Part shown: positions 1 through 5,788 of the stretch, in pieces | How the letters are laid out: every line of letters starts with the position of its first letter | Position numbering within the stretch: position 1 is the stretch's first letter | Assembly: GCA_003978375.1 (NCBI GenBank) | Contig: QNZW01000167.1 | Location: 1 to 5,788, forward strand | Direction: 5' to 3' | From: Sulfurovum sp. | GTDB taxonomy: Bacteria > Campylobacterota > Campylobacteria > Campylobacterales > Sulfurovaceae | Length of the DNA: 5,788 nt | The notes under the pieces: model-generated | Seen by the model: the letters and a program-made list of their open reading frames with translations, nothing else | Told to the model about the DNA's origin: nothing | Database searches by the model: none | Program-made: the position numbers and the translations under genes

Positions 1-39
1 CTTTGTATAATTTATCTTATATACATGGTGTAAGAAGTA

Positions 40-582
40 CTATTGATTTAAACGTTTTTCTAAAACTATTTTAAGACTTTCATAATCGGTAGGTCCACCA
101 TATTTTTCGTTATTGATAAAAAATGTTGGGGTACCTTGTACGCCACTTTTTACACCACTATCAAAATCATCTTGTACACGTTGCTGTTTTTCATTGTTAT
201 TAAGCTTTTCAGTAAATGCTTGTGCATCTATGCCGATACTCTCAGCAAAGACAAGTAATTCTTCGTCATTTAATAGATTTTGGTTGCTGTAGATAGTATC
301 ATGCATTTGCCAAAATTTTCCATAATCATCAGCGATTTCTGCAGCTTGTGCAGCTTTAAATGCATAACGATGTATTTGCGTTAGTGGAAAGTTTCTAAAG
401 ACAAATTGAAGGCTATCTCCAAAATCTTCTTGTAATTTCTTTACCACATAAAATGCTTGTGCACAATAGGGACATTGATAATCACCATATTCGACAAGTG
501 TTACTTTAGCATTTGTTGAACCTTGGGCATGGTCAGAGCTTGAGATGGGTCTTGATAGTACATATGGTTTGTCAAATGTCAT
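40..582 (-). CDS. DsbA-family thioredoxin-fold protein, cytoplasmic
   Basis: This is a 180-residue DsbA-like (Thioredoxin_4 type) protein, probably a thiol-disulfide oxidoreductase. The active site is C37-P-Y-C40 after the strand VTLVEYGDYQ. The cis-proline loop is GTPTFF, with Thr151-Pro152 facing the active site. A helical insertion lies between them (about residues 68-145), as in DsbA and FrnE relatives. The N-terminal lead-in (DHAQGSTNAKVTLVEYGDY) closely resembles the soluble DsbA-like proteins that also occur fused to NhaA antiporters; no antiporter is present here. There is no signal peptide or membrane segment, so it should act in the cytoplasm, which is unlike classical periplasmic DsbA. 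The start is supported by an AAGGA ribosome site seven bases upstream (590-594). The substrate is unknown. The fold and active site are secure; whether it works as oxidase, reductase or isomerase is not decided by the sequence. Confidence 0.88.
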   Translation of the reverse strand: MTFDKPYVLSRPISSSDHAQGSTNAKVTLVEYGDYQCPYCAQAFYVVKKLQEDFGDSLQFVFRNFPLTQIHRYAFKAAQAAEIADDYGKFWQMHDTIYSNQNLLNDEELLVFAESIGIDAQAFTEKLNNNEKQQRVQDDFDSGVKSGVQGTPTFFINNEKYGGPTDYESLKIVLEKRLNQ

Positions 583-589
583 TTCTTTT

Positions 590-594
590 TCCTT
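590..594 (-). promoter_or_regulatory. Ribosome binding site of the DsbA-like gene
   Basis: On the minus strand AAGGA lies seven bases before the ATG at 582-580. It is the clearest Shine-Dalgarno sequence in the window and fixes the start of the DsbA-like protein, which confirms that no signal peptide is encoded further upstream. Confidence 0.7.
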
Positions 595-607
595 AAAAAA
601 ATTTGAT

Positions 608-624
608 TAGGAATCATGTTCCTA
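608..624. repeat. Perfect 6-bp-arm palindrome in the DsbA-like leader
   Basis: TAGGAA-TCATG-TTCCTA is an inverted repeat with two perfect six-base arms and a five-base spacer. It lies between the candidate -10 box (630-638, minus strand) and the ribosome site, so it would start at or just after the transcription start. The position suits an operator for a dimeric repressor, or a small mRNA hairpin in the leader. I do not recognise it as the site of a named regulator. The symmetry is seen directly; a regulatory role is inference. Confidence 0.4.
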
Positions 625-629
625 CAACA

Positions 630-638
630 ATAATAACA
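630..638 (-). promoter_or_regulatory. Candidate extended -10 promoter of the DsbA-like gene
   Basis: On the minus strand the sequence reads TGT-TATTAT, an extended -10 element with five of six matches to TATAAT. Transcription would start near 622-624 and give a leader of about 40 bases. No convincing -35 box is visible, as is usual for sigma-70 promoters of Campylobacterota. It lies downstream of the hairpin at 661-696, which supports independent transcription of the DsbA-like gene. Confidence 0.45.
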
Positions 639-660
639 TAACTTTTTGAATTTATTTTAT

Positions 661-696
661 GAAAAAGCCTAGATTTTTATACTATAAATCTTGGCT
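661..696 (-). terminator. Probable intrinsic terminator of the Ntn hydrolase gene
   Basis: On the minus strand an imperfect hairpin has an outer AGCC/GGCT pair (693-696 with 666-669), one mismatch, then a six-base AGATTT/AAATCT stem (686-691 with 671-676) and a weaker inner stem. It is followed directly by a run of T (GGCTTTTTC). It lies about 70 bases after the stop codon of the Ntn hydrolase gene and before the promoter of the DsbA-like gene. The stem is AT-rich apart from its base, so termination may be partial. The plus strand lacks a T-run after the stem, so it should not work in the other direction. Confidence 0.55.
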
Positions 697-768
697 CAAT
701 CCAAAATATGTACTTGAAAATAATTAAAATATCATCAGAGGGAGAGGATAAATTAAGAGTAATCGTAC

Positions 769-1857
769 CTAATTAAGCTCTTTGACTACCTCTTTACTCT
801 TTAATGGTATGGTGATTATCTCTTTGGCATCAAGATTCATCTTGTTTAGGTCAATCATTTTGATTTGTGAATTATCATAGGTACGAATATAATACTTTTT
901 TGCTTTAAGGTCACTCGCAGCTGTCCATTGTGTAAATTCTGCTATGACATTACCATGTTTATCTTTTGCATGTTCTCTTGCTGTACCTTTTGGTATATCA
1001 AAGTTGTTTAGAATATGAAAAGCTTCTATCACAGCATCATAACCTGTTTTTTGTGGCAAGGATGCTTTACTAAATATGGTTGCTCTTACAAAGCGAGAGG
1101 GTGGTGTAAAATCACCAGGTATACCATGCAATCCTGATCCCATACCAAAAGATTTTAGTGTAACACCATCTATTTTCATCTCATTTACTGGAGTGAGTGA
1201 AATATTGATGTAGTTGCGTATATTCGTCATATGCCAGTCATAAGACGGAGAATTTGTTATAATACCTAGAGGGTTTTCAAAAACAACCAGTTTACCATTA
1301 AGAAACTCAATGACTATACTCTTTCCTGTTGCATCATGTACAACAAAGTGTGCTGGTGGTGCAAATCCCCAAGGTGGGAATATGGCATCAGATACAACAA
1401 CTTTGTTTATATTTTTTTTGACTTCATCAACTGTTGCAAAGCTATCTAAAATCCAAGTTCCTAGCTCCCATGAACCTAAAGTATTAGGGGCATCACTTGG
1501 TTTGTATGGCATATATTTTGCTGTATGTGGATGATAGAAAAACCCAACTGCTAATCCTTTCTCATTTAATCCATCAAAAAGTACGGGTTGACCAACACCA
1601 TTAGCACCTACAGAGGCATATTTTGTTGTCCAGCTCATCCCTTTTGTCTTGTTTGGAGCAGTACCTGTACGCTTATATCCACGTGGTACAATAATAATAT
1701 CTGATTTTACATCAACAGCAAATTCTAGAGTTCTTGCATGAATGACAGACCCATCTTTTGCTGTAAGACGAATACCTGTACAAGCATCTGCCACCGTAAT
1801 TCCTGCCATAACAGATGCAATAGCAATTATTTCTAATGTTCGTTTTTTTAAGTTCAT
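769..1857 (-). CDS. Secreted choloylglycine hydrolase / penicillin V acylase-like Ntn hydrolase
   Basis: This 362-residue protein belongs to the linear-amide C-N hydrolases (choloylglycine hydrolase/penicillin acylase family, CBAH), in which an N-terminal cysteine attacks an amide bond. A signal peptide (residues 1-25, ending ADA) precedes C26, so cleavage would expose the nucleophile. Matching the family by eye gives Arg42 for Arg18, Glu45 in place of Asp21, Asn202 (TNSP) for Asn175 and Arg255 (SRFVR) for Arg228. At the position of bile-salt-hydrolase Asn82 there is Tyr108 (after NEKGLAVGFF), as in penicillin V acylases. The length and the signal peptide fit the Gram-negative cluster, some members of which cleave penicillin V and acyl-homoserine lactones. 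The substrate here is unknown, and bile-salt hydrolysis is less likely. The ATG has a weak ribosome site (AAAGAG, 1864-1869) six bases upstream. The gene is divergent from guaA and appears to be transcribed alone. Confidence 0.9.
   Translation of the reverse strand: MNLKKRTLEIIAIASVMAGITVADACTGIRLTAKDGSVIHARTLEFAVDVKSDIIIVPRGYKRTGTAPNKTKGMSWTTKYASVGANGVGQPVLFDGLNEKGLAVGFFYHPHTAKYMPYKPSDAPNTLGSWELGTWILDSFATVDEVKKNINKVVVSDAIFPPWGFAPPAHFVVHDATGKSIVIEFLNGKLVVFENPLGIITNSPSYDWHMTNIRNYINISLTPVNEMKIDGVTLKSFGMGSGLHGIPGDFTPPSRFVRATIFSKASLPQKTGYDAVIEAFHILNNFDIPKGTAREHAKDKHGNVIAEFTQWTAASDLKAKKYYIRTYDNSQIKMIDLNKMNLDAKEIITIPLKSKEVVKELN
1783..1857 (-). other. Signal peptide of the Ntn hydrolase
   Basis: Residues 1-25 have a basic n-region (KKR at 4-6), a hydrophobic stretch of about 15 residues (LEIIAIASVMAGITV) and an A-D-A cleavage motif directly before Cys26. 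The -3 to -1 residues (A, D, A) suit signal peptidase I and do not fit a lipobox, which needs a larger aliphatic residue at -3 and does not usually accept Asp at -2. The mature enzyme would therefore be periplasmic with a free N-terminal cysteine. Confidence 0.75.
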
Positions 1858-1887
1858 ATTTTTCTCTTTATATTTTAATAAGATTTT

Positions 1888-1896
1888 ATCATAGCA
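1888..1896 (-). promoter_or_regulatory. Candidate extended -10 promoter of the Ntn hydrolase gene
   Basis: On the minus strand TGC-TATGAT is an extended -10 element with five of six matches. It would place the transcription start near 1880-1882 and give a leader of about 25 bases. An overlapping alternative, TGA-TAAAAT (1884-1892), is equally good by matches. Both lie in the 173-base region shared with the divergent guaA promoter. Confidence 0.45.
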
Positions 1897-1974
1897 TAAG
1901 AAAATTTTAATTGCAAGAGTATATCTCCAATCAAAAAATGTTAAAATATTTAAAATTACTATATGTAAAGTAGT

Positions 1975-2002
1975 TATAATTTGATGTTTTATAGTGTATA
2001 AT
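1975..2002 (+). promoter_or_regulatory. Candidate guaA promoter with two TATAAT boxes
   Basis: Two perfect TATAAT hexamers lie upstream of guaA, at 1975-1980 and 1997-2002. The second would start transcription near 2009 and leave a leader of about 20 bases, which holds the AAGG ribosome site (2020-2023) seven bases before the ATG. The first would give a leader of about 44 bases. Neither has an obvious -35 box. Which box is used cannot be told from the sequence, and the surroundings are very AT-rich. Confidence 0.5.
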
Positions 2003-2030
2003 CAATTTTAATTTTATATAAGGCATACGC

Positions 2031-3569
2031 ATGAAACAAGTACCTATTTTAGTCCTTGACTTTGGTTCACAATACACACAACTTATTGCAAGAAAACTTA
2101 GAGAATCAGGTGTCTACACAGAAGTAGTGCCTTATCGTGAAAGTCTTGAAAATATTAGAGCAAGAAAACCACAAGGTATCATCCTCTCAGGAGGGCCTGC
2201 TTCAGTTTATGCCAAAGATGCCTATAAACCAGATGAGGGCATTTGGGATCTTGGATTGCCAATATTAGGTATTTGTTATGGGATGCAACTTATTACACAA
2301 CATTTTGGTGGTTCAGTCATTCCTGCCGATCATCATGAATATGGCAAAGCAAAACTTGATATTGAAAACAATGCCAGTATTTTTAAAAATATTCCCAATA
2401 ACAGTACGGTATGGATGAGCCATGGAGATAGAGCAGAGCGCATTCCTGAGGGATTTGAGGTCATAGGTACTTCTGAAAATTCTCCATATGCTGCCATTTC
2501 TGATGAGACTAGAAAGATTTATGCTTTTCAGTTTCACCCAGAGGTACATCATTCTGTAGAGGGTACTGCGATGCTTAAAAACTTCGCAAAATATATATGT
2601 GGGTGTGAGAGTACGTGGAATATGGGTAGTTTTGCCAAAGAAAAAATAGCAGCGATTAGGGCACAAGTGGGTGATAAAAAGGTACTGTGTGGTGTGAGTG
2701 GAGGTGTGGACTCTTCTGTGGTGGCTGCGATGCTAAGCGAAGCATTGCCCAAAGATCAACTCATTTGTGTCTTTGTAGACCAAGGATTGCTCCGTAAAAA
2801 TGAAGCAGAAGATGTGCAAAATATGTTTAAAATGCTTGATATTCCACTCATTACCATTGATGCAAAAAAAGAGTTCATGGCTGCACTTGAAGGTGTCAGT
2901 GATCCAGAGACAAAGCGAAAGGTAATTGGTGAAAAATTTATAGAAGTGTTTGACAAAGAGGCAAAAAAATATACCGATGTAGCTTTTTTGGCACAAGGCA
3001 CACTCTATACGGATGTGATAGAATCTGTCTCTGTTAAAGGACCATCTAAGACGATTAAATCGCATCATAATGTAGGTGGATTACCTGAGTGGATGACTTT
3101 TGAATTGGTAGAGCCTCTTAGAGAGATATTTAAAGATGAAGTACGAAAGCTTGGACTCGAACTTGGGTTGCCTAGTGAAATGATAGCTAGACATCCTTTC
3201 CCAGGTCCTGGACTTGCCATCAGAACTATGGGTGCCGTGACGCCTGAGGGCTTACATCTTATTCGTGAATCAGATGCCATTATGCAAGAAGAGCTAAAAG
3301 CCACAGGATACTATGACAAAGTATGGCAAGCTTTTACTGTGCTGTTGAACGTGCAGTCTGTAGGTGTGATGGGAGATAATCGTACCTATGACAATACAGT
3401 GTGTATTCGCATGGTAGAGTCAGTAGATGGCATGACGGCTACCTTTGCTCATGTCCCCCATGATATACTAGAGGGTATGAGTCGAAGGATTATCAATGAA
3501 ATTGATGGCATCAACAGGGTGGTGTATGATATCTCTTCAAAGCCACCAGCTACGATTGAGTGGGAATAA
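2031..3569 (+). CDS. guaA: GMP synthase (glutamine-hydrolysing)
   Basis: GuaA makes GMP from XMP, ATP and glutamine in the last step of guanine nucleotide synthesis in the cytoplasm. The 512-residue protein has the full bacterial layout. A class I glutamine amidotransferase domain (about 1-195) has the oxyanion-loop region SGGPASVY at 53-60, nucleophile Cys82 in GICYGMQ, and His169 and Glu171 in FQFHPEV. The ATP pyrophosphatase domain carries the P-loop SGGVDSS at 223-229. The C-terminal dimerisation and XMP-binding region includes RHPFPGPG (387-394) and ends in KPPATIEWE. All catalytic residues are present and the length is typical of the two-domain bacterial enzyme, so it should be active. 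The ATG has an AAGG ribosome site seven bases upstream. It is probably transcribed on its own: the gene on its left is divergent and the kinase on its right has its own promoter candidate. I see no purine riboswitch in the short leader. Confidence 0.98.
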   Translation: MKQVPILVLDFGSQYTQLIARKLRESGVYTEVVPYRESLENIRARKPQGIILSGGPASVYAKDAYKPDEGIWDLGLPILGICYGMQLITQHFGGSVIPADHHEYGKAKLDIENNASIFKNIPNNSTVWMSHGDRAERIPEGFEVIGTSENSPYAAISDETRKIYAFQFHPEVHHSVEGTAMLKNFAKYICGCESTWNMGSFAKEKIAAIRAQVGDKKVLCGVSGGVDSSVVAAMLSEALPKDQLICVFVDQGLLRKNEAEDVQNMFKMLDIPLITIDAKKEFMAALEGVSDPETKRKVIGEKFIEVFDKEAKKYTDVAFLAQGTLYTDVIESVSVKGPSKTIKSHHNVGGLPEWMTFELVEPLREIFKDEVRKLGLELGLPSEMIARHPFPGPGLAIRTMGAVTPEGLHLIRESDAIMQEELKATGYYDKVWQAFTVLLNVQSVGVMGDNRTYDNTVCIRMVESVDGMTATFAHVPHDILEGMSRRIINEIDGINRVVYDISSKPPATIEWE

Positions 3570-3642
3570 TATTTATTTATGAGCTAAAATTAGAGTGTTA
3601 ATAGTGAGATTACTCTATCCTAATGTGAAGTTTATGTCACTT

Positions 3643-3651
3643 TGCTATAAT
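3643..3651 (+). promoter_or_regulatory. Perfect extended -10 box next to the kinase start
   Basis: TGC-TATAAT matches the extended -10 consensus at every fixed position and is the best promoter element in the window. The last T is only seven bases before the kinase ATG (3659), so transcription would begin at or within a base or two of the start codon. No ribosome site precedes that ATG, which fits a leaderless mRNA. The match is seen directly; leaderless expression is inference. Confidence 0.55.
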
Positions 3652-3658
3652 TGATGCA

Positions 3659-5788
3659 ATGGAAAGTTTAAATAAATATAAGCACAAAAGAATTGTTAAA
3701 GCAATACTTTTGGCTGCGACATTAATGCTTGTAACCTTATTCTTTTTTATCCCATATATTACTGAAGAATATACCACAAAAACCATTGTGGCATATGCAA
3801 AAAATTCAGTAAAACAGATAAAGCTTACACGGGCATATTATGTGAAATCGGTAGTAGATGATGTCAAAAAATATGCACCAGAATTAACTTTTTCATATGC
3901 ACATGAAGGGGTCAATGGTATCTTGCCTTTGCCTACGACGTTGATTCATAATTTAAGTGCTATTTTTAGTAAAAATACGGGTATCACCTATAATCTTTAT
4001 AGTGAATATCCATTTAAAAATAGAGCCAATAGAGTTCTAACTCCTTTTCAAAAAGAAGCCATAGCCTTTACAAAAACACATAAAGATGGTCTTTATATTA
4101 AACGTGATGTTCTAAAAGGAAAAGAGGTACTGCGTGTGGCAACAACTGATTATATGACTGACCCTTCATGTGTCACATGTCATAATAATCATCCAGATAG
4201 AACATGGGAAAAAGGGCATTGGAAATTAGGAGATAAAAGAGGGGTGCTTGAAGTAACTGTACCAATAGACCTAGAGTTAGCAGCACACAAAAAACTAAGA
4301 AATTATATTTTATTTTTTATTGCGGTTATTTTTGCCAGTGTATTGTTTTATTTGTATAGGGTATTAAGAGATAGAGAGCAAGAGTTGCTTACTGTAACCA
4401 ATGAACTTGAATTAGAAATGGAAGCCATTACCAACATGATGGATGAGCATGTTATTATTTCCAAGACAGATTCTCATGGTGTGATTACCTATGCAAGTCA
4501 AGCATTTATCGATATTAGTGGGTATTCCAAAGAGGAGCTTTTGGGCAAACCACACAGAATTGTAAGACATCCTGATGAAGCAAAAGAAAAATATGATACT
4601 TTATGGAAGACCATTAAAGCCAAAAAAACATGGCAAGGTGATTTGAAAAATAGGGCAAAAGATGGTTCTACTTATTATGTACATGCTACCATTTTTCCTA
4701 TTTTAAATGAGGCAAAAGAGCTGATTGAGTATGTGGCATTTAGAGATGATATTACACAACGTGTGCTTTCTCAAAAGGCATTAGAAAAAGAGAAGCATCT
4801 CAATCAAATTGTCTCAGACAACCAACAAAGTATATTGTTGATGACCAATCAAGAAGATGGTGTACTAAGTGTAAATAAAAAATTCTTTGATGTTTTTGGT
4901 TTTAAAGATTTTAAAGATTTTAAATCTAAACATAACTGTATTTGTGAACTGTTTATAGATAAAGAAGGTTACCTTAAAACAAGTGATAGCACAAAAAATT
5001 GGATAGACGTACCATTAAAAGCTCCACAAAAGATGTATAAAGCCTTAATGAAAAATAAATATGGTAAAGAGAGAATTTTCTCTGTACGTATAAAAGAAGT
5101 GCTTTTGGAGGACGAAATTTTTTATGTTTCTACCTTTACAGATATTACAGAATTAGAAGAAGCCAGAGAAATGGCTGAATCATCAGAAAAGTTGAAAACA
5201 GCATTTATGGCGAATATGAGTCATGAAATACGTACACCTATGAATGGTATATCAGGATTTTTGCAACTTTTACAAAAAACACGCTTAAATGAAAAACAGC
5301 AAAAATATATCTCAATAATTGAAGCATCTATGAAAAATCTTTTGGGGATTATTCATGATATTTTAGATTTTTCAAAACTTGAAGATGGAAAAATGCAGTT
5401 AAGTTTAATCAAAATAAATCCTTTTGTAGACTTTTCAAAAGCCTTGGCATTATTTAAACCTTCTGCAGAGAAAAAAAATATTACATACACGATACATATA
5501 GATCCAAAGATAGATCAATGTCTTTATGCAGATAGGTTACGTATTACACAGGTGCTTTCAAACCTTGTAAGCAATGCTATGAAATTTACCCAAGATCACG
5601 GATCTATCGATATTAATATCTCGCTTGTGAGTAAAGACAAAACACACAATATTATTAATTTTGCTGTAACAGATACAGGTATTGGTATACCAAAAGACAG
5701 ACAAAAAACAATATTTGAGGCATTTTCACAAGCAGATTCTTCAACCACACGTAAATTTGGGGGTACTGGATTAGGGCTAAGTATTTCT
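3659..5788 (+). CDS. Membrane sensor histidine kinase: DUF3365 haem domain, two PAS domains (3' end outside window)
   Basis: The 710 residues visible stay open to the window edge. A first membrane helix (about 12-34) and a second (about 216-233) enclose a periplasmic DUF3365/Tll0287-like domain with C171-V-T-C174-H175, a c-type haem attachment motif. A PAS domain of Aer type follows (about 259-370, PHRIVRHPD at 298-306), then a second, more divergent PAS (about 380-497, with C427-I-C429). The HisKA domain has phospho-acceptor His522 in MSHEIRTPMNG. The ATPase domain has its N box (N635, N639), G1 box DTGIGIP (672-678), F box (FEAF, 686-689) and G2 box GGTGLGL (701-707). The partner regulator is unknown; MSHEIRTPMNG-type kinases are often hybrids, so a receiver domain may follow outside the window. 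The ATG at 3659 is the first possible start after an in-frame stop at 3626-3628, with no GTG or TTG between, and it is needed for the first helix. Confidence 0.93.
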   Translation, partial: MESLNKYKHKRIVKAILLAATLMLVTLFFFIPYITEEYTTKTIVAYAKNSVKQIKLTRAYYVKSVVDDVKKYAPELTFSYAHEGVNGILPLPTTLIHNLSAIFSKNTGITYNLYSEYPFKNRANRVLTPFQKEAIAFTKTHKDGLYIKRDVLKGKEVLRVATTDYMTDPSCVTCHNNHPDRTWEKGHWKLGDKRGVLEVTVPIDLELAAHKKLRNYILFFIAVIFASVLFYLYRVLRDREQELLTVTNELELEMEAITNMMDEHVIISKTDSHGVITYASQAFIDISGYSKEELLGKPHRIVRHPDEAKEKYDTLWKTIKAKKTWQGDLKNRAKDGSTYYVHATIFPILNEAKELIEYVAFRDDITQRVLSQKALEKEKHLNQIVSDNQQSILLMTNQEDGVLSVNKKFFDVFGFKDFKDFKSKHNCICELFIDKEGYLKTSDSTKNWIDVPLKAPQKMYKALMKNKYGKERIFSVRIKEVLLEDEIFYVSTFTDITELEEAREMAESSEKLKTAFMANMSHEIRTPMNGISGFLQLLQKTRLNEKQQKYISIIEASMKNLLGIIHDILDFSKLEDGKMQLSLIKINPFVDFSKALALFKPSAEKKNITYTIHIDPKIDQCLYADRLRITQVLSNLVSNAMKFTQDHGSIDINISLVSKDKTHNIINFAVTDTGIGIPKDRQKTIFEAFSQADSSTTRKFGGTGLGLSIS
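4901..4924 (+). repeat. In-frame 9-bp tandem repeat in the second PAS domain
   Basis: TTTAAAGAT occurs twice in direct tandem and is followed by a partial third copy (TTTAAA). It encodes Phe-Lys-Asp, Phe-Lys-Asp, Phe-Lys starting at residue 415. The unit length keeps the reading frame, so gain or loss of a copy would change the protein by three residues and would not break it. It may simply be a local duplication in an AT-rich gene. Confidence 0.6.

Noticed and set aside
1..39. Sequence downstream of the DsbA-like gene at the left edge
   Set aside because: It contains no hairpin with a T-run and no open frame of useful length, so nothing can be called.
1310..1534. Plus-strand open frame of 74 codons inside the Ntn hydrolase gene
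   Set aside because: It lies fully antisense to a gene with clear family motifs, has no ribosome site and resembles no protein I know.
1956..1968. TTAC-N5-GTAA in the divergent intergenic region, considered as an operator
   Set aside because: The four-base arms lie in very AT-rich sequence where such symmetry is expected by chance.
2313..3304. Several minus-strand open frames inside guaA (67-117 codons)
   Set aside because: All are antisense to a fully conserved GuaA coding sequence and show no domain or initiation signal.
3591..3617. Inverted repeat TAGAGT / ACTCTA after guaA, considered as its terminator
   Set aside because: The stem has only six pairs with a 15-base loop and no T-run follows, so I do not call a terminator. 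guaA may lack an intrinsic one here.
3624..3641. TGTGA-N8-TCACT before the kinase promoter, considered as a Crp/Fnr-family site
   Set aside because: The spacer is eight bases, whereas Crp sites have six, and the half-sites are too short to call.

Overview
The window is AT-rich and compact. It carries three complete genes and one gene cut by the right edge. The protein sequences (a GuaA linker region reading [12 protein letters not shown], an Aer-like PAS with a PHRIVRHPD motif, a DUF3365/Tll0287-type haem sensor kinase) and the TGnTATAAT-like promoters without a clear -35 box suggest a Campylobacterota (epsilonproteobacterial) genome, perhaps a Sulfurovum/Sulfurimonas-like environmental organism. 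This placement is recognition from memory and has not been tested by a search.

Layout. The left third is transcribed leftwards. It holds a gene for a cytoplasmic DsbA-like thioredoxin-fold protein (40-582) and, upstream of it, a gene for a secreted choloylglycine-hydrolase/penicillin-V-acylase-like Ntn hydrolase (769-1857). An imperfect hairpin followed by a T-run (661-696, minus strand) lies between them, and the DsbA-like gene has its own candidate promoter and a palindrome in its leader. The two genes are therefore probably separate transcription units. A 173-base divergent region (1858-2030) holds promoters for the Ntn hydrolase and, on the plus strand, for guaA (2031-3569, GMP synthase). 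After an 89-base gap comes a large membrane sensor kinase (3659 to the window end, still open). It has a periplasmic c-type-haem-like DUF3365 domain, two PAS domains, a HisKA domain and most of an ATPase domain. Its perfect extended -10 box lies so close to the ATG that the mRNA may be leaderless.

How the genes relate. guaA is a housekeeping gene of purine synthesis and shows no functional link to its neighbours. The other three touch on the cell envelope or redox state: a thiol oxidoreductase, a periplasmic amidase and a redox/haem sensor. Each appears to have its own promoter, so a shared pathway is not supported. I see no mobile element, CRISPR array, tRNA or rRNA gene. I found no clearly new system; the points most worth a second look are the kinase's sensor architecture and possible leaderless start, the secreted Ntn hydrolase, and the leader palindrome of the DsbA-like gene.
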